A stretch of DNA of 64,000 nt from Candidatus Eisenbergiella stercoravium (lineage in GTDB: Bacteria > Bacillota > Clostridia > Lachnospirales > Lachnospiraceae). The notes beneath the pieces are model-generated. The model was given only the letters and a program-made list of their open reading frames with translations, did not search any database and was not told the DNA's origin. The position numbers were made by a program, and so were the translations under genes. The first letter of the stretch is position 1. Every line of letters begins with the position of its first letter. Of the stretch, positions 1 through 11,610 are shown piece by piece. The DNA lies in NCBI GenBank assembly GCA_019113175.1, contig DXHY01000029.1:22419-86418 (forward strand). The letters run 5' to 3'.

Positions 1-1
1 C

Positions 2-1357
2 GGCGTGGGCGACGATGCTCTGAAGGATCTGGACGACAGAGGAATTATCCGCATCGGCGCGGAGGTTCGCGCAGGGGATATCCTGGTCGGAAAAGTAACC
101 CCCAAGGGTGAAACCGAGCTGACCGCTGAGGAGAGGCTGCTTCGCGCCATCTTCGGCGAGAAGGCGAGAGAGGTGAGGGATACTTCCCTGAAGGTTCCTC
201 ATGGAGAATACGGAATTGTTGTGGATGCCAAGGTGTTTACCAGAGAGAACGGCGACGAGCTGTCCCCGGGCGTGAACCAGGCGGTCCGCATTTATATCGC
301 GCAAAAGAGAAAGATTTCAGTCGGCGACAAGATGGCAGGCCGTCACGGAAACAAGGGTGTTGTTTCCCGCGTGCTTCCCGTGGAGGATATGCCCTATCTG
401 CCCAACGGCCGTCCGCTGGATATCGTTCTGAACCCGCTGGGCGTGCCTTCCCGTATGAATATCGGACAGGTACTGGAGATCCATCTCTCCCTGGCGGCAA
501 AGGCGCTCGGCTTTAACGTTGCGACGCCGGTATTTGACGGGGCGGATGAGCATGATATCATGGATACCCTGGATCTGGCGAATGATTACGTGAACTTAAG
601 CTGGGAAGAATTTGAAGAGAAGCACAAGGATGAACTGCTTCCCGAGGTGATGCAGTATCTTTCCCTGAACAGGGATCACAGAGAGCTGTGGAAGGGCGTT
701 CCCATCAGCCGCGACGGCAAGGTGCGCCTGAGAGACGGACGGACGGGAGAATATTTTGACAGCCCGGTTACCATCGGCCACATGCATTACCTGAAGCTGC
801 ATCATCTGGTTGACGATAAGATCCATGCGCGTTCTACCGGTCCTTACTCCCTGGTAACGCAGCAGCCTCTGGGCGGTAAGGCGCAGTTCGGTGGACAGCG
901 TTTCGGAGAAATGGAAGTGTGGGCCCTGGAGGCTTACGGCGCGGCATACACCCTGCAGGAGATCCTGACGGTGAAGTCCGACGATGTGGTGGGCCGTGTG
1001 AAGACCTACGAGGCGATCATTAAGGGAGAAAATATCCCTGAGCCCGGCATTCCGGAGTCCTTCAAGGTTCTGCTGAAGGAGCTGCAGTCCCTTGCCCTGG
1101 ATGTAAGAGTGCTGCGCGACGACAATACGGAAGTCGAGATCATGGAAACGGTGGATTACGGCGATACGGACTACCGTTATGAAATTGAGGGTGACTCCAA
1201 AGGTTATGAGAAATATGAAAAAGATTCTCTGGGTGCGCTCGGCTATCAGCATCAGGAATTCGACGAGGGCGGAGAACTGGTGAGCACGGGAGAAGAGAGC
1301 ACGGTTGACGATCTGGAACTCGACCTTGAGGAAAGCTTTGACGATATTGACGAATAA
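2..1357 (+). CDS. rpoB: DNA-directed RNA polymerase subunit beta (3' part)
   Basis: The reading frame is open from the window edge, so only the C-terminal 451 or so residues are present. It carries the highly conserved beta-subunit block around [10 protein letters not shown] and [11 protein letters not shown], and the later [18 protein letters not shown] segment that contacts beta-prime near the active centre. The GTG at base 5 is an internal valine codon, not a start. The protein ends in an acidic tail, which is common in Clostridia. The subunit forms the catalytic cleft of RNA polymerase together with beta-prime. rpoC follows after 66 bases, the standard operon arrangement. Confidence 0.98.
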   Translation, partial: GVGDDALKDLDDRGIIRIGAEVRAGDILVGKVTPKGETELTAEERLLRAIFGEKAREVRDTSLKVPHGEYGIVVDAKVFTRENGDELSPGVNQAVRIYIAQKRKISVGDKMAGRHGNKGVVSRVLPVEDMPYLPNGRPLDIVLNPLGVPSRMNIGQVLEIHLSLAAKALGFNVATPVFDGADEHDIMDTLDLANDYVNLSWEEFEEKHKDELLPEVMQYLSLNRDHRELWKGVPISRDGKVRLRDGRTGEYFDSPVTIGHMHYLKLHHLVDDKIHARSTGPYSLVTQQPLGGKAQFGGQRFGEMEVWALEAYGAAYTLQEILTVKSDDVVGRVKTYEAIIKGENIPEPGIPESFKVLLKELQSLALDVRVLRDDNTEVEIMETVDYGDTDYRYEIEGDSKGYEKYEKDSLGALGYQHQEFDEGGELVSTGEESTVDDLELDLEESFDDIDE

Positions 1358-1423
1358 GCTTTTGAAGTTTGACGGGAGGCGGCTTTTCTGCCAGAGCCGT
1401 CCCCGTTTTGGAAGGAGTGCACA

Positions 1424-4400
1424 ATGTCTGAAACAACAGCAAAGAATGAAGTATATCAGCCGATGACCTTTGATGCGATCAAGATCGGTCTGGCATCCCC
1501 TGAAAAGATCAGGGAATGGTCCAGAGGCGAAGTGCAGAAGCCTGAAACGATCAATTACAGAACTCTGAAGCCGGAACGCGACGGACTGTTCTGCGAGCGC
1601 ATTTTCGGACCTACCAAGGATTGGGAGTGCCATTGCGGAAAATACAAGAAGATCCGTTATAAGGGTGTGGTCTGCGACCGCTGCGGCGTGGAAGTGACCA
1701 AATCCAGCGTCCGCAGAGAGCGTATGGGCCATATCGAACTGGCTGCCCCTGTTTCCCACATCTGGTATTTCAAGGGAATTCCCAGCCGTATGGGACTGAT
1801 TCTGGATCTGTCTCCCAGAGTGCTGGAGAAGGTGCTTTACTTCGCTTCCTACATCGTTCTGGATAAGGGCGAGAGCAATCTGGAATATAAGCAGGTGCTG
1901 TCCGAGAAGGAATATCAGGATGCCAGAGAAACCTGGGGAAACAAATTCCGCGCGGGCATGGGAGCGGAGTCCATCAAGGAGCTGCTGCTCGCCATCGATC
2001 TGGAAAAGGAATCCGCCGAGCTGAAGGAAGGCTTGAAGGAATCCTCCGGACAGAAGCGCGCCAGAATCATCAAGCGCCTTGAGGTGGTGGAAGCGTTCCG
2101 CGAGTCCGGAAACCGCCCGGAATGGATGATCCTGGATGCCATCCCGGTTATTCCTCCGGATCTGCGCCCCATGGTACAGCTGGACGGCGGCCGTTTCGCA
2201 ACGAGCGATCTGAATGATCTGTACCGCAGAATCATCAACAGAAACAACCGTCTGAAAAGACTGCTGGAGCTTGGCGCTCCGGATATCATCGTCCGCAATG
2301 AGAAGAGAATGCTGCAGGAAGCGGTGGATGCGCTGATCGATAACGGCAGAAGGGGACGCCCGGTAACGGGACCCGGAAACCGCGCGCTGAAGTCCCTTTC
2401 CGACATGCTGAAGGGTAAGTCCGGACGTTTCCGTCAGAATCTGCTCGGAAAGCGTGTTGACTATTCCGGACGAAGCGTTATCGTTGTAGGCCCTGAACTG
2501 AAAATCTATCAGTGCGGCCTGCCCAAGGAGATGGCCATCGAGCTGTTCAAGCCTTTCGTGATGAAGGAGCTGGTGGCAAGAGGCATTTCCCAGAACATCA
2601 AGAATGCGAAAAAGCTGGTTGAAAGACTGGATTCCCAGGTATGGGATGTGCTGGAAGATGTGATCAAGGAGCATCCGGTGATGCTGAACCGCGCCCCTAC
2701 GCTTCACAGACTGGGTATCCAGGCGTTCGAGCCCATTCTGGTAGAGGGTAAGGCGATCAAGCTGCATCCTCTGGTATGTACCGCCTTCAACGCCGACTTC
2801 GACGGTGACCAGATGGCCGTACACCTTCCGCTTTCCGTGGAAGCCCAGGCGGAGTGCCGCTTCATGCTGCTCTCCCCGAACAACCTGCTGAAGCCCTCCG
2901 ACGGAGGCCCTGTGGCGGTTCCTTCCCAGGATATGGTTCTGGGAATCTACTACCTGACTCAGGAGAGACCCGGCGCGAAGGGAGAAGGCAAATACTTCAA
3001 GAGCCTGAATGAAGCGATCCTGGCTTATGAAAACCAGGCGCTGACCCTGCATTCCAGAATCCGCGTGAAGGTGACGAAGACCATGCCTGACGGCACGGTG
3101 CTTTCCGATATCGTGGAATCCACGCTGGGACGTTTCATCTTCAATGAGATCCTGCCTCAGGATCTGGGATTTGTGGACAGAAGCGTACCGGAAAACGCGC
3201 TGAAGCTGGAAGTGGACTTCCATGTGGGCAAGAAGGGCCTGAAGCAGATTCTGGAGAAGGTAATCAATATCCATGGTTCCTCCAAAATGGCGGAGGTGCT
3301 GGATGACATCAAGTCCACCGGATATAAATATTCCACCAGAGCGGCCATGACCGTATCCATTTCCGATATGACCGTACCCGCGCAGAAGCCGGAGATGCTG
3401 GCGAAGGCGCAGGCGACCGTTGACCGGATTTCCCAGAACTTCCGCCGCGGCCTGATTACGGAGGAAGAGCGTTATCGTGCGGTTGTGGAAACCTGGAATG
3501 AAACGGATAAGGAACTGACCGAGGTTCTGCTTGCAGGACTGGATAAATATAATAACATTTTCATGATGGCGGACTCCGGAGCCCGTGGTTCCAATCAGCA
3601 GATCAAGCAGCTTGCGGGCATGCGCGGACTGATGGCGGATACCACCGGACGTACCATTGAGCTGCCCATCAAGTCCAACTTCCGTGAGGGACTGGATGTA
3701 CTGGAATACTTCATGTCGGCACACGGAGCCCGTAAGGGACTGTCCGATACGGCTCTGCGTACCGCAGACTCCGGATATCTGACCAGACGAATGGTTGATG
3801 TATCCCAGGAGCTGATCATCCGCGAGGCGGACTGCTGTGAAGGACGGGATGAGATTCCCGGCATGGAAGTAAGCGCCTTCATGGACGGCAAGGAGACCAT
3901 TGAAAATCTGAAGGATCGTATCACGGGCAGAGTATCCTGTGAGGATATCTGCGACCGCGATGGAAATGTGATCGTAAAGAAAAATCACATGATCACTCCC
4001 AGCCGTGCGGAAAAGATTCTGAGCGTTGGCGTGGATCAGAAGGGTGAGCCCATTGAAAAGGTGAAGATCAGAACGATCTTAAGCTGCCGTTCCCATAACG
4101 GCATCTGCGCGAAGTGTTATGGAGCCAACATGGCGACCGGCGAAGAGGTGCAGGTCGGAGAAGCGGTCGGAATCATCGCGGCACAGTCCATCGGTGAACC
4201 CGGTACCCAGCTGACCATGCGTACCTTCCATACCGGCGGTGTGGCGGGCGACGATATCACACAGGGTCTTCCCCGTGTTGAGGAGCTGTTTGAGGCCAGA
4301 AAGCCGAAGGGACTTGCGATCATCGCGGAGTTTGGCGGTACGGCCGTGATTAAGGACACCAAGAAGAAGCGCGAAGTCATCATCACCAATCATGAGACCG

Positions 4401-5176
4401 GAGAATCTAAGGCATACCTGATTCCCTATGGTTCCAGAATCAAGGTGGTAGACGGCCAGGAGCTGGAGGCCGGCGACGAGCTGACAGAAGGTAGCGTAAA
4501 TCCTCATGATCTGCTGAAGATCAAGGGAATCCGCGCGGTACAGGATTATATGCTCCGCGAGGTACAGCGCGTATACCGTCTTCAGGGCGTGGATATCAGC
4601 GACAAGCATATCGAAGTCATCGTGCGCCAGATGCTGAAGAAGGTGCGCATTGAGGAGAGCGGGGATACGGATTTCCTTCCCGGAACTCTGGTTGACGCGC
4701 TGGAGTATGAAGACCTGAACGAGTCTCTGATTGCCGAGGGCAAGCAGCCTGCGGACGGAAAGCAGATTCTGCTGGGAATCACGAAGGCAGCTCTTGCTAC
4801 CAATTCCTTCCTTTCCGCGGCATCCTTCCAGGAGACCACCAAGGTTCTGACGGAAGCTGCCATCAAGGGCAAGGTGGATCCGCTGATCGGTCTGAAGGAG
4901 AATGTTATCATCGGTAAGCTGATTCCTGCGGGAACCGGTATGAAGCGCTACCGCGACGTGCATCTGAGCACGGATATCGGACTGGAGGATACGCTGGATC
5001 TGGACGACGAACTGGATTTTGACGGCGATACGGATGAAACGGATACGCCGGACACCGCAGCCGCTTCCGGGCTGGAGGGTGAGATTCCGGAGAAAACGGA
5101 GCCGGATGATGAGAATGTGGAAACGGAAGAGGAAGAAGCAGAGCCTGTGACGGTAGGTGCTTCTGACGAAGAATAA
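1424..5176 (+). CDS. rpoC: DNA-directed RNA polymerase subunit beta-prime
   Basis: Full-length 1250-residue beta-prime subunit, the partner of RpoB in the RNA polymerase core. The N-terminal zinc ribbon is visible (CHCGKYKK ... CDRCG, about residues 69-88). The catalytic magnesium-binding motif NADFDGD lies near residue 460, and a second cysteine cluster [11 protein letters not shown] lies near residue 890. The start is supported by GGAAGGAG about 8 bases before the ATG. The last 60 or so residues are a strongly acidic, low-complexity tail (Asp/Glu/Thr rich), longer than in Bacillus. A hairpin follows the gene, so the rif operon may end or attenuate here. Confidence 0.98.
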   Translation: MSETTAKNEVYQPMTFDAIKIGLASPEKIREWSRGEVQKPETINYRTLKPERDGLFCERIFGPTKDWECHCGKYKKIRYKGVVCDRCGVEVTKSSVRRERMGHIELAAPVSHIWYFKGIPSRMGLILDLSPRVLEKVLYFASYIVLDKGESNLEYKQVLSEKEYQDARETWGNKFRAGMGAESIKELLLAIDLEKESAELKEGLKESSGQKRARIIKRLEVVEAFRESGNRPEWMILDAIPVIPPDLRPMVQLDGGRFATSDLNDLYRRIINRNNRLKRLLELGAPDIIVRNEKRMLQEAVDALIDNGRRGRPVTGPGNRALKSLSDMLKGKSGRFRQNLLGKRVDYSGRSVIVVGPELKIYQCGLPKEMAIELFKPFVMKELVARGISQNIKNAKKLVERLDSQVWDVLEDVIKEHPVMLNRAPTLHRLGIQAFEPILVEGKAIKLHPLVCTAFNADFDGDQMAVHLPLSVEAQAECRFMLLSPNNLLKPSDGGPVAVPSQDMVLGIYYLTQERPGAKGEGKYFKSLNEAILAYENQALTLHSRIRVKVTKTMPDGTVLSDIVESTLGRFIFNEILPQDLGFVDRSVPENALKLEVDFHVGKKGLKQILEKVINIHGSSKMAEVLDDIKSTGYKYSTRAAMTVSISDMTVPAQKPEMLAKAQATVDRISQNFRRGLITEEERYRAVVETWNETDKELTEVLLAGLDKYNNIFMMADSGARGSNQQIKQLAGMRGLMADTTGRTIELPIKSNFREGLDVLEYFMSAHGARKGLSDTALRTADSGYLTRRMVDVSQELIIREADCCEGRDEIPGMEVSAFMDGKETIENLKDRITGRVSCEDICDRDGNVIVKKNHMITPSRAEKILSVGVDQKGEPIEKVKIRTILSCRSHNGICAKCYGANMATGEEVQVGEAVGIIAAQSIGEPGTQLTMRTFHTGGVAGDDITQGLPRVEELFEARKPKGLAIIAEFGGTAVIKDTKKKREVIITNHETGESKAYLIPYGSRIKVVDGQELEAGDELTEGSVNPHDLLKIKGIRAVQDYMLREVQRVYRLQGVDISDKHIEVIVRQMLKKVRIEESGDTDFLPGTLVDALEYEDLNESLIAEGKQPADGKQILLGITKAALATNSFLSAASFQETTKVLTEAAIKGKVDPLIGLKENVIIGKLIPAGTGMKRYRDVHLSTDIGLEDTLDLDDELDFDGDTDETDTPDTAAASGLEGEIPEKTEPDDENVETEEEEAEPVTVGASDEE

Positions 5177-5214
5177 AGGTTTGTTTCAGCTGCTCTGCGG
5201 CGGAACAGAACAAA

Positions 5215-5254
5215 GGGGCGGCAGGAGCGGAAGGCTCTGCCGCCTCTGCCTTTT
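5215..5254 (+). terminator. Hairpin with short T-run after rpoC
   Basis: A GC-rich stem (5217-5228 with 5234-5244, one bulged base) is followed within about 6 bases by TTTT. It probably ends or attenuates rpoBC transcription before the small downstream gene. Confidence 0.6.
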
Positions 5255-5305
5255 AGAAAATCAGAGATGGCGCCGGTGAAGAACCGCATGAAATGAGGAG
5301 GGCAC

Positions 5306-5767
5306 ATGGGAGGAGAAGAGAGGGCGGCGGTTTCGTGTATGAAAAAGGAACAGGAAGAGAATACTGAGCTGATGAATCTGCGCTATGAGGTGGCATCCGC
5401 AAAGCGTCAGATCACATCTCTTCAGAACATGCTCTCTGCCAAAAACAGGGAAGCGGCGGAATTGCGGGATATGCTGATCGGACGGGATGTGCTTCTGAAG
5501 GAGGCTGCCGGCTGCATCGGTGACGCTCTTGCTCTGTGCCGGGAACAGCTTTCACAGATGGACCGGGCGAGCAGACTGTATATGAGCTATGAAATGGAGT
5601 GGCAGGCGATCAACGCCCGACTGTCCAGAATGAAGGATCAGCTTCCGGAGATTCCTGCTGCGGAGAAACCGGAAGGAAGGGGCAGGGCACTGGAAGAGGT
5701 CAGAAGCAGAGTGGAAAATCGTGTGGAAGCGGCGGGAGAAAGCCTGCGCAGAATGTTTGAAGACTGA
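5306..5767 (+). CDS. Hypothetical coiled-coil protein
   Basis: A 153-residue protein I do not recognise. It has no signal peptide and no membrane segment. Residues about 14-75 are rich in Glu, Lys, Leu, Gln and Arg with heptad-like spacing, suggesting a coiled coil, and the C-terminal third is also charged and helical. The start is supported by GAGGAGG just before the ATG. It sits between rpoC and rpsL, a position where many Firmicutes carry an L7Ae-like ribosomal protein; this protein does not resemble L7Ae. Codon use matches its neighbours, so it is probably a real, lineage-specific gene of unknown function. Confidence 0.7.
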   Translation: MGGEERAAVSCMKKEQEENTELMNLRYEVASAKRQITSLQNMLSAKNREAAELRDMLIGRDVLLKEAAGCIGDALALCREQLSQMDRASRLYMSYEMEWQAINARLSRMKDQLPEIPAAEKPEGRGRALEEVRSRVENRVEAAGESLRRMFED

Positions 5768-5814
5768 AAAGAACCGGTTTTACCGTGTTTTTACAGTATT
5801 TTTTGAGAAACGGC

Positions 5815-5843
5815 TTGACAAGGCAGAACGGAGCACGTATACT
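5815..5843 (+). promoter_or_regulatory. Sigma-A promoter of the str operon
   Basis: TTGACA (5815-5820), 17-base spacer, TATACT (5838-5843). This near-perfect promoter lies about 95 bases upstream of rpsL, so rpsL-rpsG-fusA can be transcribed separately from rpoBC. Confidence 0.88.
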
Positions 5844-5938
5844 ATTCTAGCGTGCATTCGGAAGGGATGCGTTTTTATGATGCATAGATTCCGGAAGCTG
5901 CATACAATGTTAACTCATACCGCAGGAGGTGAAAAAGA

Positions 5939-6361
5939 ATGCCAACATTTAACCAGTTAGTGAGAAAGGGACGTCAGACCAGCGTAAAGAAGTCCACCGC
6001 ACCGGCTCTCCAGAGAGGATACAATTCTCTTCACAAGAAGCCGATCAACGCTTCTTCTCCGCAGAAGAGAGGTGTGTGCACCGCTGTTAAGACTGCTACC
6101 CCCAAGAAGCCTAACTCCGCTCTTAGAAAGATCGCCAGAGTACGTCTTTCCAATGGAATCGAAGTGACGAGCTACATCCCCGGAGAAGGACACAATCTGC
6201 AGGAGCACAGCGTTGTTCTGATCAGAGGCGGCCGTGTTAAGGACCTTCCCGGTACCAGATACCACATCATCAGAGGTACGCTGGATACCGCAGGTGTAGC
6301 GAACAGACGCAAGGCTCGCTCCAAATACGGTGCTAAGAGACCTAAGGCTGCAAAGAAGTAA
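5939..6361 (+). CDS. rpsL: 30S ribosomal protein S12
   Basis: A 140-residue S12, the decoding-centre protein of the small ribosomal subunit and the classical site of streptomycin resistance mutations. Conserved blocks [13 protein letters not shown] and [11 protein letters not shown](I)RGGR(V)KDLPG are intact, with the lysines at the usual streptomycin positions (wild type). AGGAGGTG lies 8 bases before the ATG. It is the first gene of the str cluster and is followed by rpsG after about 200 bases. Confidence 0.98.
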   Translation: MPTFNQLVRKGRQTSVKKSTAPALQRGYNSLHKKPINASSPQKRGVCTAVKTATPKKPNSALRKIARVRLSNGIEVTSYIPGEGHNLQEHSVVLIRGGRVKDLPGTRYHIIRGTLDTAGVANRRKARSKYGAKRPKAAKK

Positions 6362-6533
6362 TTCTTCAGAAATAATGAAATCATTTTTTGAATGATTTTA
6401 CAGCCTTTTATGTACCACAATAAGAACTAATTAAAGTGTTGGGATTCTGATTTTCATTTTCGCGAACAGATATACCGCACGAACACATTCCATGTGAAAA
6501 TTAGTAGAACAAATGTGAGTACCGATGATCTAA

Positions 6534-7031
<498 letters not shown>

Positions 7032-7046
7032 TTCCGGGAGGAAGCG

Positions 7047-7066
7047 CCCGGCCGCTTAAGGCCGGG
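7047..7066 (+). other. Small GC-rich hairpin between rpsG and fusA
   Basis: CCCGGCC (7047-7053) pairs with GGCCGGG (7060-7066) around a 6-base loop. There is no T-run, so it is more likely an mRNA processing or stability element than a terminator. It sits just before the fusA ribosome binding site. Confidence 0.5.
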
Positions 7067-7091
7067 TGGCAATATGAAGGAGGAAGGACCT

Positions 7092-9209
7092 TTGGCTGGA
7101 AGAGAATATCCATTAGAGAGAACCAGAAACATTGGTATTATGGCTCATATCGATGCGGGTAAGACTACTCTGACCGAGCGTATTCTTTACTACACCGGTG
7201 TAAACTACAAGATCGGTGATACCCACGAAGGAACTGCTACCATGGACTGGATGGAACAGGAGCAGGAAAGAGGTATTACCATCACATCAGCCGCTACCAC
7301 ATGCCACTGGACGAAGCACCATGAAGGTAAAGTGGATCCTAACGAGCCTGAGTATCGTATCAACATTATTGATACTCCCGGCCACGTTGACTTCACAGTG
7401 GAAGTTGAGCGTTCTCTGCGTGTTCTGGACGGTGCAATCGGCGTATTCTGCGCAAAGGGCGGAGTTGAGCCCCAGTCAGAAAACGTCTGGCGCCAGGCAG
7501 ACACCTATAATGTACCGAGAATGGCATTCATCAACAAGATGGACATCCTCGGGGCGAATTTCTACGGCGCTGTGGATCAGATCAGAACCAGACTTGGCAA
7601 GAACGCCATCATTGTGCAGCTGCCGATCGGTAAGGAAGATGAATTCAAGGGAATCATCGACCTGTTTGAAATGAAAGCCTACATCTATAATGATGATAAG
7701 GGCGAGGACATCACCGTAACGGATGATCTGGGAGACATGAAGGACGATGCAGAGCTGTATCGTACCGAGCTGGTTGAAAAGATCTGCGAGCTGGATGATG
7801 ACCTGATGATGATGTATCTGGAGGGTGAGGAGCCTTCCAACGAGCAGATGAAGGCAGTCCTGAGAAAGGCGACCTGCGAATGCACCGCTGTTCCGGTATG
7901 CTGCGGTTCTGCTTATAGAAACAAGGGTGTACAGAAGCTTCTGGATGCGATTCTGGAGTATATGCCTGCTCCTACCGACATCCCTGCTATCAAGGGTGTG
8001 GATCTGGACGGCAATGAGGTGGAGAGACATTCTTCTGATGAAGAGCCTTTCTCCGCTCTGGCGTTCAAGATCATGGCTGACCCGTTTGTGGGTAAGCTCG
8101 CATTTTTCCGCGTATATTCCGGTACCATGAATTCCGGTTCCTACGTGCTGAATGCAACGAAGGACAAGAAGGAGCGCGTGGGCCGTATCCTGCAGATGCA
8201 TGCGAATAAGAGACAGGAGCTGGATAAGGTTTATTCCGGTGATATCGCCGCTGCGGTAGGTTTCAAGTTCACCACCACCGGTGATACGATCTGCGATGAG
8301 CAGCATCCGGTAATCCTGGAGTCCATGGAGTTCCCGGAGCCGGTTATCGAGCTGGCAATCGAGCCCAAGACCAAGGCCGGTCAGGGCAAGATGGGCGAAG
8401 CGCTTGCGAAGCTGGCGGAAGAGGATCCTACGTTCCGTGCTCATACGGATCAGGAGACCGGCCAGACCATTATCGCAGGTATGGGCGAGCTGCATCTGGA
8501 AATCATCGTGGACAGACTGCTGCGTGAGTTCAAGGTGGAAGCGAATGTCGGCGCACCTCAGGTTGCATACAAGGAAACCTTTACCAAGACTGTGGACGTG
8601 GACAGCAAGTATGCGAAGCAGTCCGGCGGACGTGGTCAGTATGGTCACTGTAAAGTCAGATTCGAGCCCATGGATCCGAATGGAGAGCAGACCTTCCTGT
8701 TCGAGTCCCAGGTTGTCGGCGGTGCGATTCCGAAGGAATACATTCCGGCAGTCGGAGAAGGTATCGAGGAAGCTGCAAAGGCTGGTATCCTGGGAGGATA
8801 TCCGGTACTCGGCGTACACGCCATCGTATACGATGGATCCTATCATGAGGTTGACTCCTCTGAAATGGCCTTCCATATCGCAGGTTCCCTTGCGTTTAAG
8901 GATGCCATGAGCAAGGCAAACGCCGTTCTGCTGGAGCCCATCATGAAGGTTGAGGTTACCATGCCTGAGGAATATATGGGTGATGTAATCGGCGATATTA
9001 ACTCCCGCCGCGGACGTATCGAAGGTATGGACGATATCGGCGGAGGCAAAATGGTAAGAGCGTATGTACCTCTTGCTGAGATGTTCGGTTATTCCACCGA
9101 CCTTCGTTCCAAGACTCAGGGACGCGGTAACTACTCCATGTTCTTCGAGAAGTACGAGCAGGTACCGAAGAACGTACAGGAAAAAGTCCTTGCAGCAAAG
9201 GCGAAGTAA
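7092..9209 (+). CDS. fusA: Elongation factor G
   Basis: Translocation GTPase of about 705 residues. G1 is [10 protein letters not shown]2 lies in the [10 protein letters not shown] segment, G3 is DTPGH and G4 is NKMD. I place the start at the TTG of 7092, giving (M)[14 protein letters not shown], which matches the usual EF-G N-terminus. AAGGAGGA (7077-7084) sits 7 bases before this TTG and overlaps the in-frame ATG at 7074, so that ATG would lack a ribosome binding site. Domains II-V are complete, including the GRGQYGH region of domain IV. A second copy of the last nine codons lies 53 bases after the stop. Confidence 0.96.
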   Translation: MAGREYPLERTRNIGIMAHIDAGKTTLTERILYYTGVNYKIGDTHEGTATMDWMEQEQERGITITSAATTCHWTKHHEGKVDPNEPEYRINIIDTPGHVDFTVEVERSLRVLDGAIGVFCAKGGVEPQSENVWRQADTYNVPRMAFINKMDILGANFYGAVDQIRTRLGKNAIIVQLPIGKEDEFKGIIDLFEMKAYIYNDDKGEDITVTDDLGDMKDDAELYRTELVEKICELDDDLMMMYLEGEEPSNEQMKAVLRKATCECTAVPVCCGSAYRNKGVQKLLDAILEYMPAPTDIPAIKGVDLDGNEVERHSSDEEPFSALAFKIMADPFVGKLAFFRVYSGTMNSGSYVLNATKDKKERVGRILQMHANKRQELDKVYSGDIAAAVGFKFTTTGDTICDEQHPVILESMEFPEPVIELAIEPKTKAGQGKMGEALAKLAEEDPTFRAHTDQETGQTIIAGMGELHLEIIVDRLLREFKVEANVGAPQVAYKETFTKTVDVDSKYAKQSGGRGQYGHCKVRFEPMDPNGEQTFLFESQVVGGAIPKEYIPAVGEGIEEAAKAGILGGYPVLGVHAIVYDGSYHEVDSSEMAFHIAGSLAFKDAMSKANAVLLEPIMKVEVTMPEEYMGDVIGDINSRRGRIEGMDDIGGGKMVRAYVPLAEMFGYSTDLRSKTQGRGNYSMFFEKYEQVPKNVQEKVLAAKAK

Positions 9210-9229
9210 AATGTATTGAACTTTTTCCT

Positions 9230-9262
9230 GTAGAAAAAGTCCTTGCGGCAAAGGCAAAATAA
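9230..9262 (+). pseudogene. Duplicated remnant of the fusA 3' end
   Basis: The bases encode [10 protein letters not shown] and a TAA stop, the same C-terminus as the intact fusA (9180-9209). The two copies differ at three positions, all synonymous third-codon changes (GCA/GCG, GCG/GCA, AAG/AAA). There is no start or ribosome binding site. It looks like the tail of a second, diverged fusA allele left after recombination. Confidence 0.75.
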
Positions 9263-9358
9263 TTATTGAAAATATCGGCGTTATCGAATATAATCAGAAG
9301 TAGCCGATTAAAAAAGGAAAACAATCAGTATCTATTGTTTTAAGGAGGATTATCAAAA

Positions 9359-10552
9359 ATGGCTAAAGCTAAATTTGAAAGAACCAAGCCCCATTGTAAC
9401 ATTGGTACCATCGGCCACGTTGACCATGGTAAAACCACTCTGACGGCTGCCATCACCAAGGTTCTGCATGAGAGACTTGGTACCGGTCAGTCCATCGCTT
9501 TCGATCAGATCGACAAGGCTCCCGAAGAGAGAGAGCGTGGAATCACCATTTCCACCGCACACGTTGAGTATGAGACCAAGAAGAGACATTACGCTCACGT
9601 TGACTGCCCTGGCCATGCTGACTACGTTAAGAACATGATCACCGGTGCTGCTCAGATGGACGGCGCTATCCTGGTTGTTGCCGCTACCGATGGTGTTATG
9701 GCTCAGACCAAGGAGCACATCCTTCTGTCCCGTCAGGTAGGCGTTCCTTATATCGTAGTATTCATGAACAAGTGCGATATGGTTGACGATCCCGAGCTGC
9801 TTGAGCTGGTTGAGATGGAAATCAGAGACCTGCTGAACGAGTATGACTTCCCGGGCGATGACACCCCGATCATTCAGGGATCCGCTCTGAAGGCTCTGGA
9901 AGATCCCAGCAGCGAGTGGGGCGACAGAATCATGGATCTGATGGATGCGGTTGATGATTATATTCCGGATCCTCAGCGTGATACGGACAAGCCTTTCCTT
10001 ATGCCTGTTGAGGACGTGTTCACCATTACCGGACGTGGTACCGTTGCTACCGGTAGAGTAGAGCGCGGAACTCTGCACCTGAACGAGGAAGTTGAAATCG
10101 TTGGTATCAAGGAAGAGACCAAGAAGACCGTTGTTACCGGTATCGAAATGTTCCGTAAGATGCTGGATGAGGCTCAGGCTGGTGATAACATCGGCGCTCT
10201 GCTTCGTGGTGTTCAGAGAACTGAAATCGAAAGAGGACAGGTTCTTGCAAAGCCCGGCACGGTTACCTGCCACAAGAAGTTTACCGCTCAGGTATACGTT
10301 CTGACCAAGGATGAAGGCGGACGTCATACTCCTTTCTTCAACAACTATCGTCCTCAGTTCTACTTCAGAACCACCGACGTTACCGGTGTCTGCAACCTGC
10401 CTGAAGGAACCGAGATGTGCATGCCTGGTGATAACGTAGAGATGACCATCGAGCTGATCCATCCCATCGCTATGGAGCAGGGTCTTACCTTCGCTATCCG
10501 TGAAGGCGGACGTACTGTTGGATCCGGACGTGTTGCTACCGTTATCGAGTAA
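9359..10552 (+). CDS. tuf: Elongation factor Tu
   Basis: A 397-residue EF-Tu that delivers aminoacyl-tRNA to the ribosome. G1 [10 protein letters not shown]2 with RGITI, G3 DCPGHADY and G4 NKCD are intact, and domains II and III are complete. AAGGAGG lies 9 bases before the ATG. Codon use is strongly biased, as expected for a very highly expressed gene. It follows fusA after about 150 bases and ends at a clear intrinsic terminator. Confidence 0.98.
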   Translation: MAKAKFERTKPHCNIGTIGHVDHGKTTLTAAITKVLHERLGTGQSIAFDQIDKAPEERERGITISTAHVEYETKKRHYAHVDCPGHADYVKNMITGAAQMDGAILVVAATDGVMAQTKEHILLSRQVGVPYIVVFMNKCDMVDDPELLELVEMEIRDLLNEYDFPGDDTPIIQGSALKALEDPSSEWGDRIMDLMDAVDDYIPDPQRDTDKPFLMPVEDVFTITGRGTVATGRVERGTLHLNEEVEIVGIKEETKKTVVTGIEMFRKMLDEAQAGDNIGALLRGVQRTEIERGQVLAKPGTVTCHKKFTAQVYVLTKDEGGRHTPFFNNYRPQFYFRTTDVTGVCNLPEGTEMCMPGDNVEMTIELIHPIAMEQGLTFAIREGGRTVGSGRVATVIE

Positions 10553-10574
10553 TCAACAGAATTACGAAAATCTG

Positions 10575-10609
10575 AAAGCTCTCAGGGGTTTCCCTTGGGA
10601 GCTTTTTTT
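10575..10609 (+). terminator. Intrinsic terminator of the str operon
   Basis: A 13-bp stem (10576-10588 with 10592-10604, two wobble pairs, 3-base loop) runs directly into TTTTTTT. Confidence 0.92.
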
Positions 10610-10654
10610 GTCATAAAAACAGAATGTTCTGTCGGCGAAATAACGAATCATTGC

Positions 10655-10683
10655 TTGAGAAGAAAAGCGGTTTTTGGTATACT
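10655..10683 (+). promoter_or_regulatory. Promoter of the sirtuin gene
   Basis: TTGAGA (10655-10660), 17 bases, TATACT (10678-10683) preceded by TG, an extended -10. It lies downstream of the in-frame TTG at 10624, which argues for the ATG at 10792 as the translation start. Confidence 0.75.
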
Positions 10684-10791
10684 TGTGGCAAAAGAAACGG
10701 CATTTTTCTGGAAGGCTTTTATTTCCACAAAAAGTACGCAAAGTACATAAGGCATACAGACTACACAGAAAAACCGGGAAGGAGGCAGTCT

Positions 10792-11586
10792 ATGGAAGAA
10801 AGGATTGCAACATTACGGAGGATTCTGGACGGAAGCGCCTATACGGTGGCGCTGTGCGGTTCCGGCATGATGGAGGAAGGCGGCTTTGCCGGTATCAAGG
10901 GAGGGGACCGCGCATATGAGATTGAGCAGAAATACGGCTATTCCACAGAAGAAATTTTTGCCAGCGGTTTTTACACTGCCAGACCCATGCAGTTTTTTGA
11001 TTTTTACCGGGAGGAGATGCTTAAAAATATTCCGGAAGCAACGGAATCGGGGAAAGTCCTGGCACAGATGGAACGGGCCGGAAAACTGCAGTGTGTGATC
11101 AGCAGCAATATATTTGAGCAGGGAAGGCGAGCCGGATGTAAGAACGTGATTTATCTGCACGGAAGCGTTTACCATAATTACTGCCCGAAGTGCGGCAGGG
11201 AATATCCGATGGAATATCTGCGTGACGCGAAGGGCATTCCTGCCTGTGAGACCTGCGGCTTTCCTATTCGTCCCGGCGTCTACCTGTTCGGAGAGATGGT
11301 GGACAGCGGCCTTCTGAGCAGAGCGGTGGATGAGATCGCAAAAGCGGATGTCCTGCTCCTTCTGGGGACAAACCTTCATTCAGAGGTTTTCGGTAATTAT
11401 ATCAAGTACTTTGGGGGCAAATATCTGATTATCATTCATAAGCACAGTCACTATCTGGACGATACGGCGGATATGGTATTTCTGGATCATCCGAAGAATA
11501 TCCTGTCGAAGCTTGGGTATGGGGAAGCGGATGGAAACGGCGGTTCTGCAGAAACAGCGGATGAAGCCGGAGAAAATGGAAACTGA
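10792..11586 (+). CDS. Divergent Sir2-family (sirtuin) NAD-dependent deacylase
   Basis: 264 residues. Sirtuins remove acyl groups from lysines using NAD, and this one has the recognisable core: LHGS with the catalytic histidine, a zinc site CPKC...CETC, then FGE and the LLLLGTNLHSE nucleotide-binding strand. The NAD-binding motifs are unusual: GAGIS..SGIPDFR is replaced by GSGMMEEGGFAGIKG, and TQNID by SSNIF, losing the aspartate. It may therefore be a diverged enzyme with altered substrate or lower activity. The start is chosen by GGAAGGAGG 7 bases before the ATG and by the promoter downstream of the longer frame. The next gene begins 24 bases later. Confidence 0.82.
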   Translation: MEERIATLRRILDGSAYTVALCGSGMMEEGGFAGIKGGDRAYEIEQKYGYSTEEIFASGFYTARPMQFFDFYREEMLKNIPEATESGKVLAQMERAGKLQCVISSNIFEQGRRAGCKNVIYLHGSVYHNYCPKCGREYPMEYLRDAKGIPACETCGFPIRPGVYLFGEMVDSGLLSRAVDEIAKADVLLLLGTNLHSEVFGNYIKYFGGKYLIIIHKHSHYLDDTADMVFLDHPKNILSKLGYGEADGNGGSAETADEAGENGN

Positions 11587-11610
11587 AAATGAAGACGGGA
11601 GAAATCACTC

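Noticed and set aside
596..3988. An open minus-strand frame of about 1130 codons opposite rpoB/rpoC
   Set aside because: It is the complement of strongly conserved plus-strand genes with biased codons, which removes stops on the other strand. It spans two genes and has no recognisable domain or ribosome binding site.
7476..9257. Long minus-strand frame opposite fusA
   Set aside because: A shadow of a highly expressed gene; the product has no family features.
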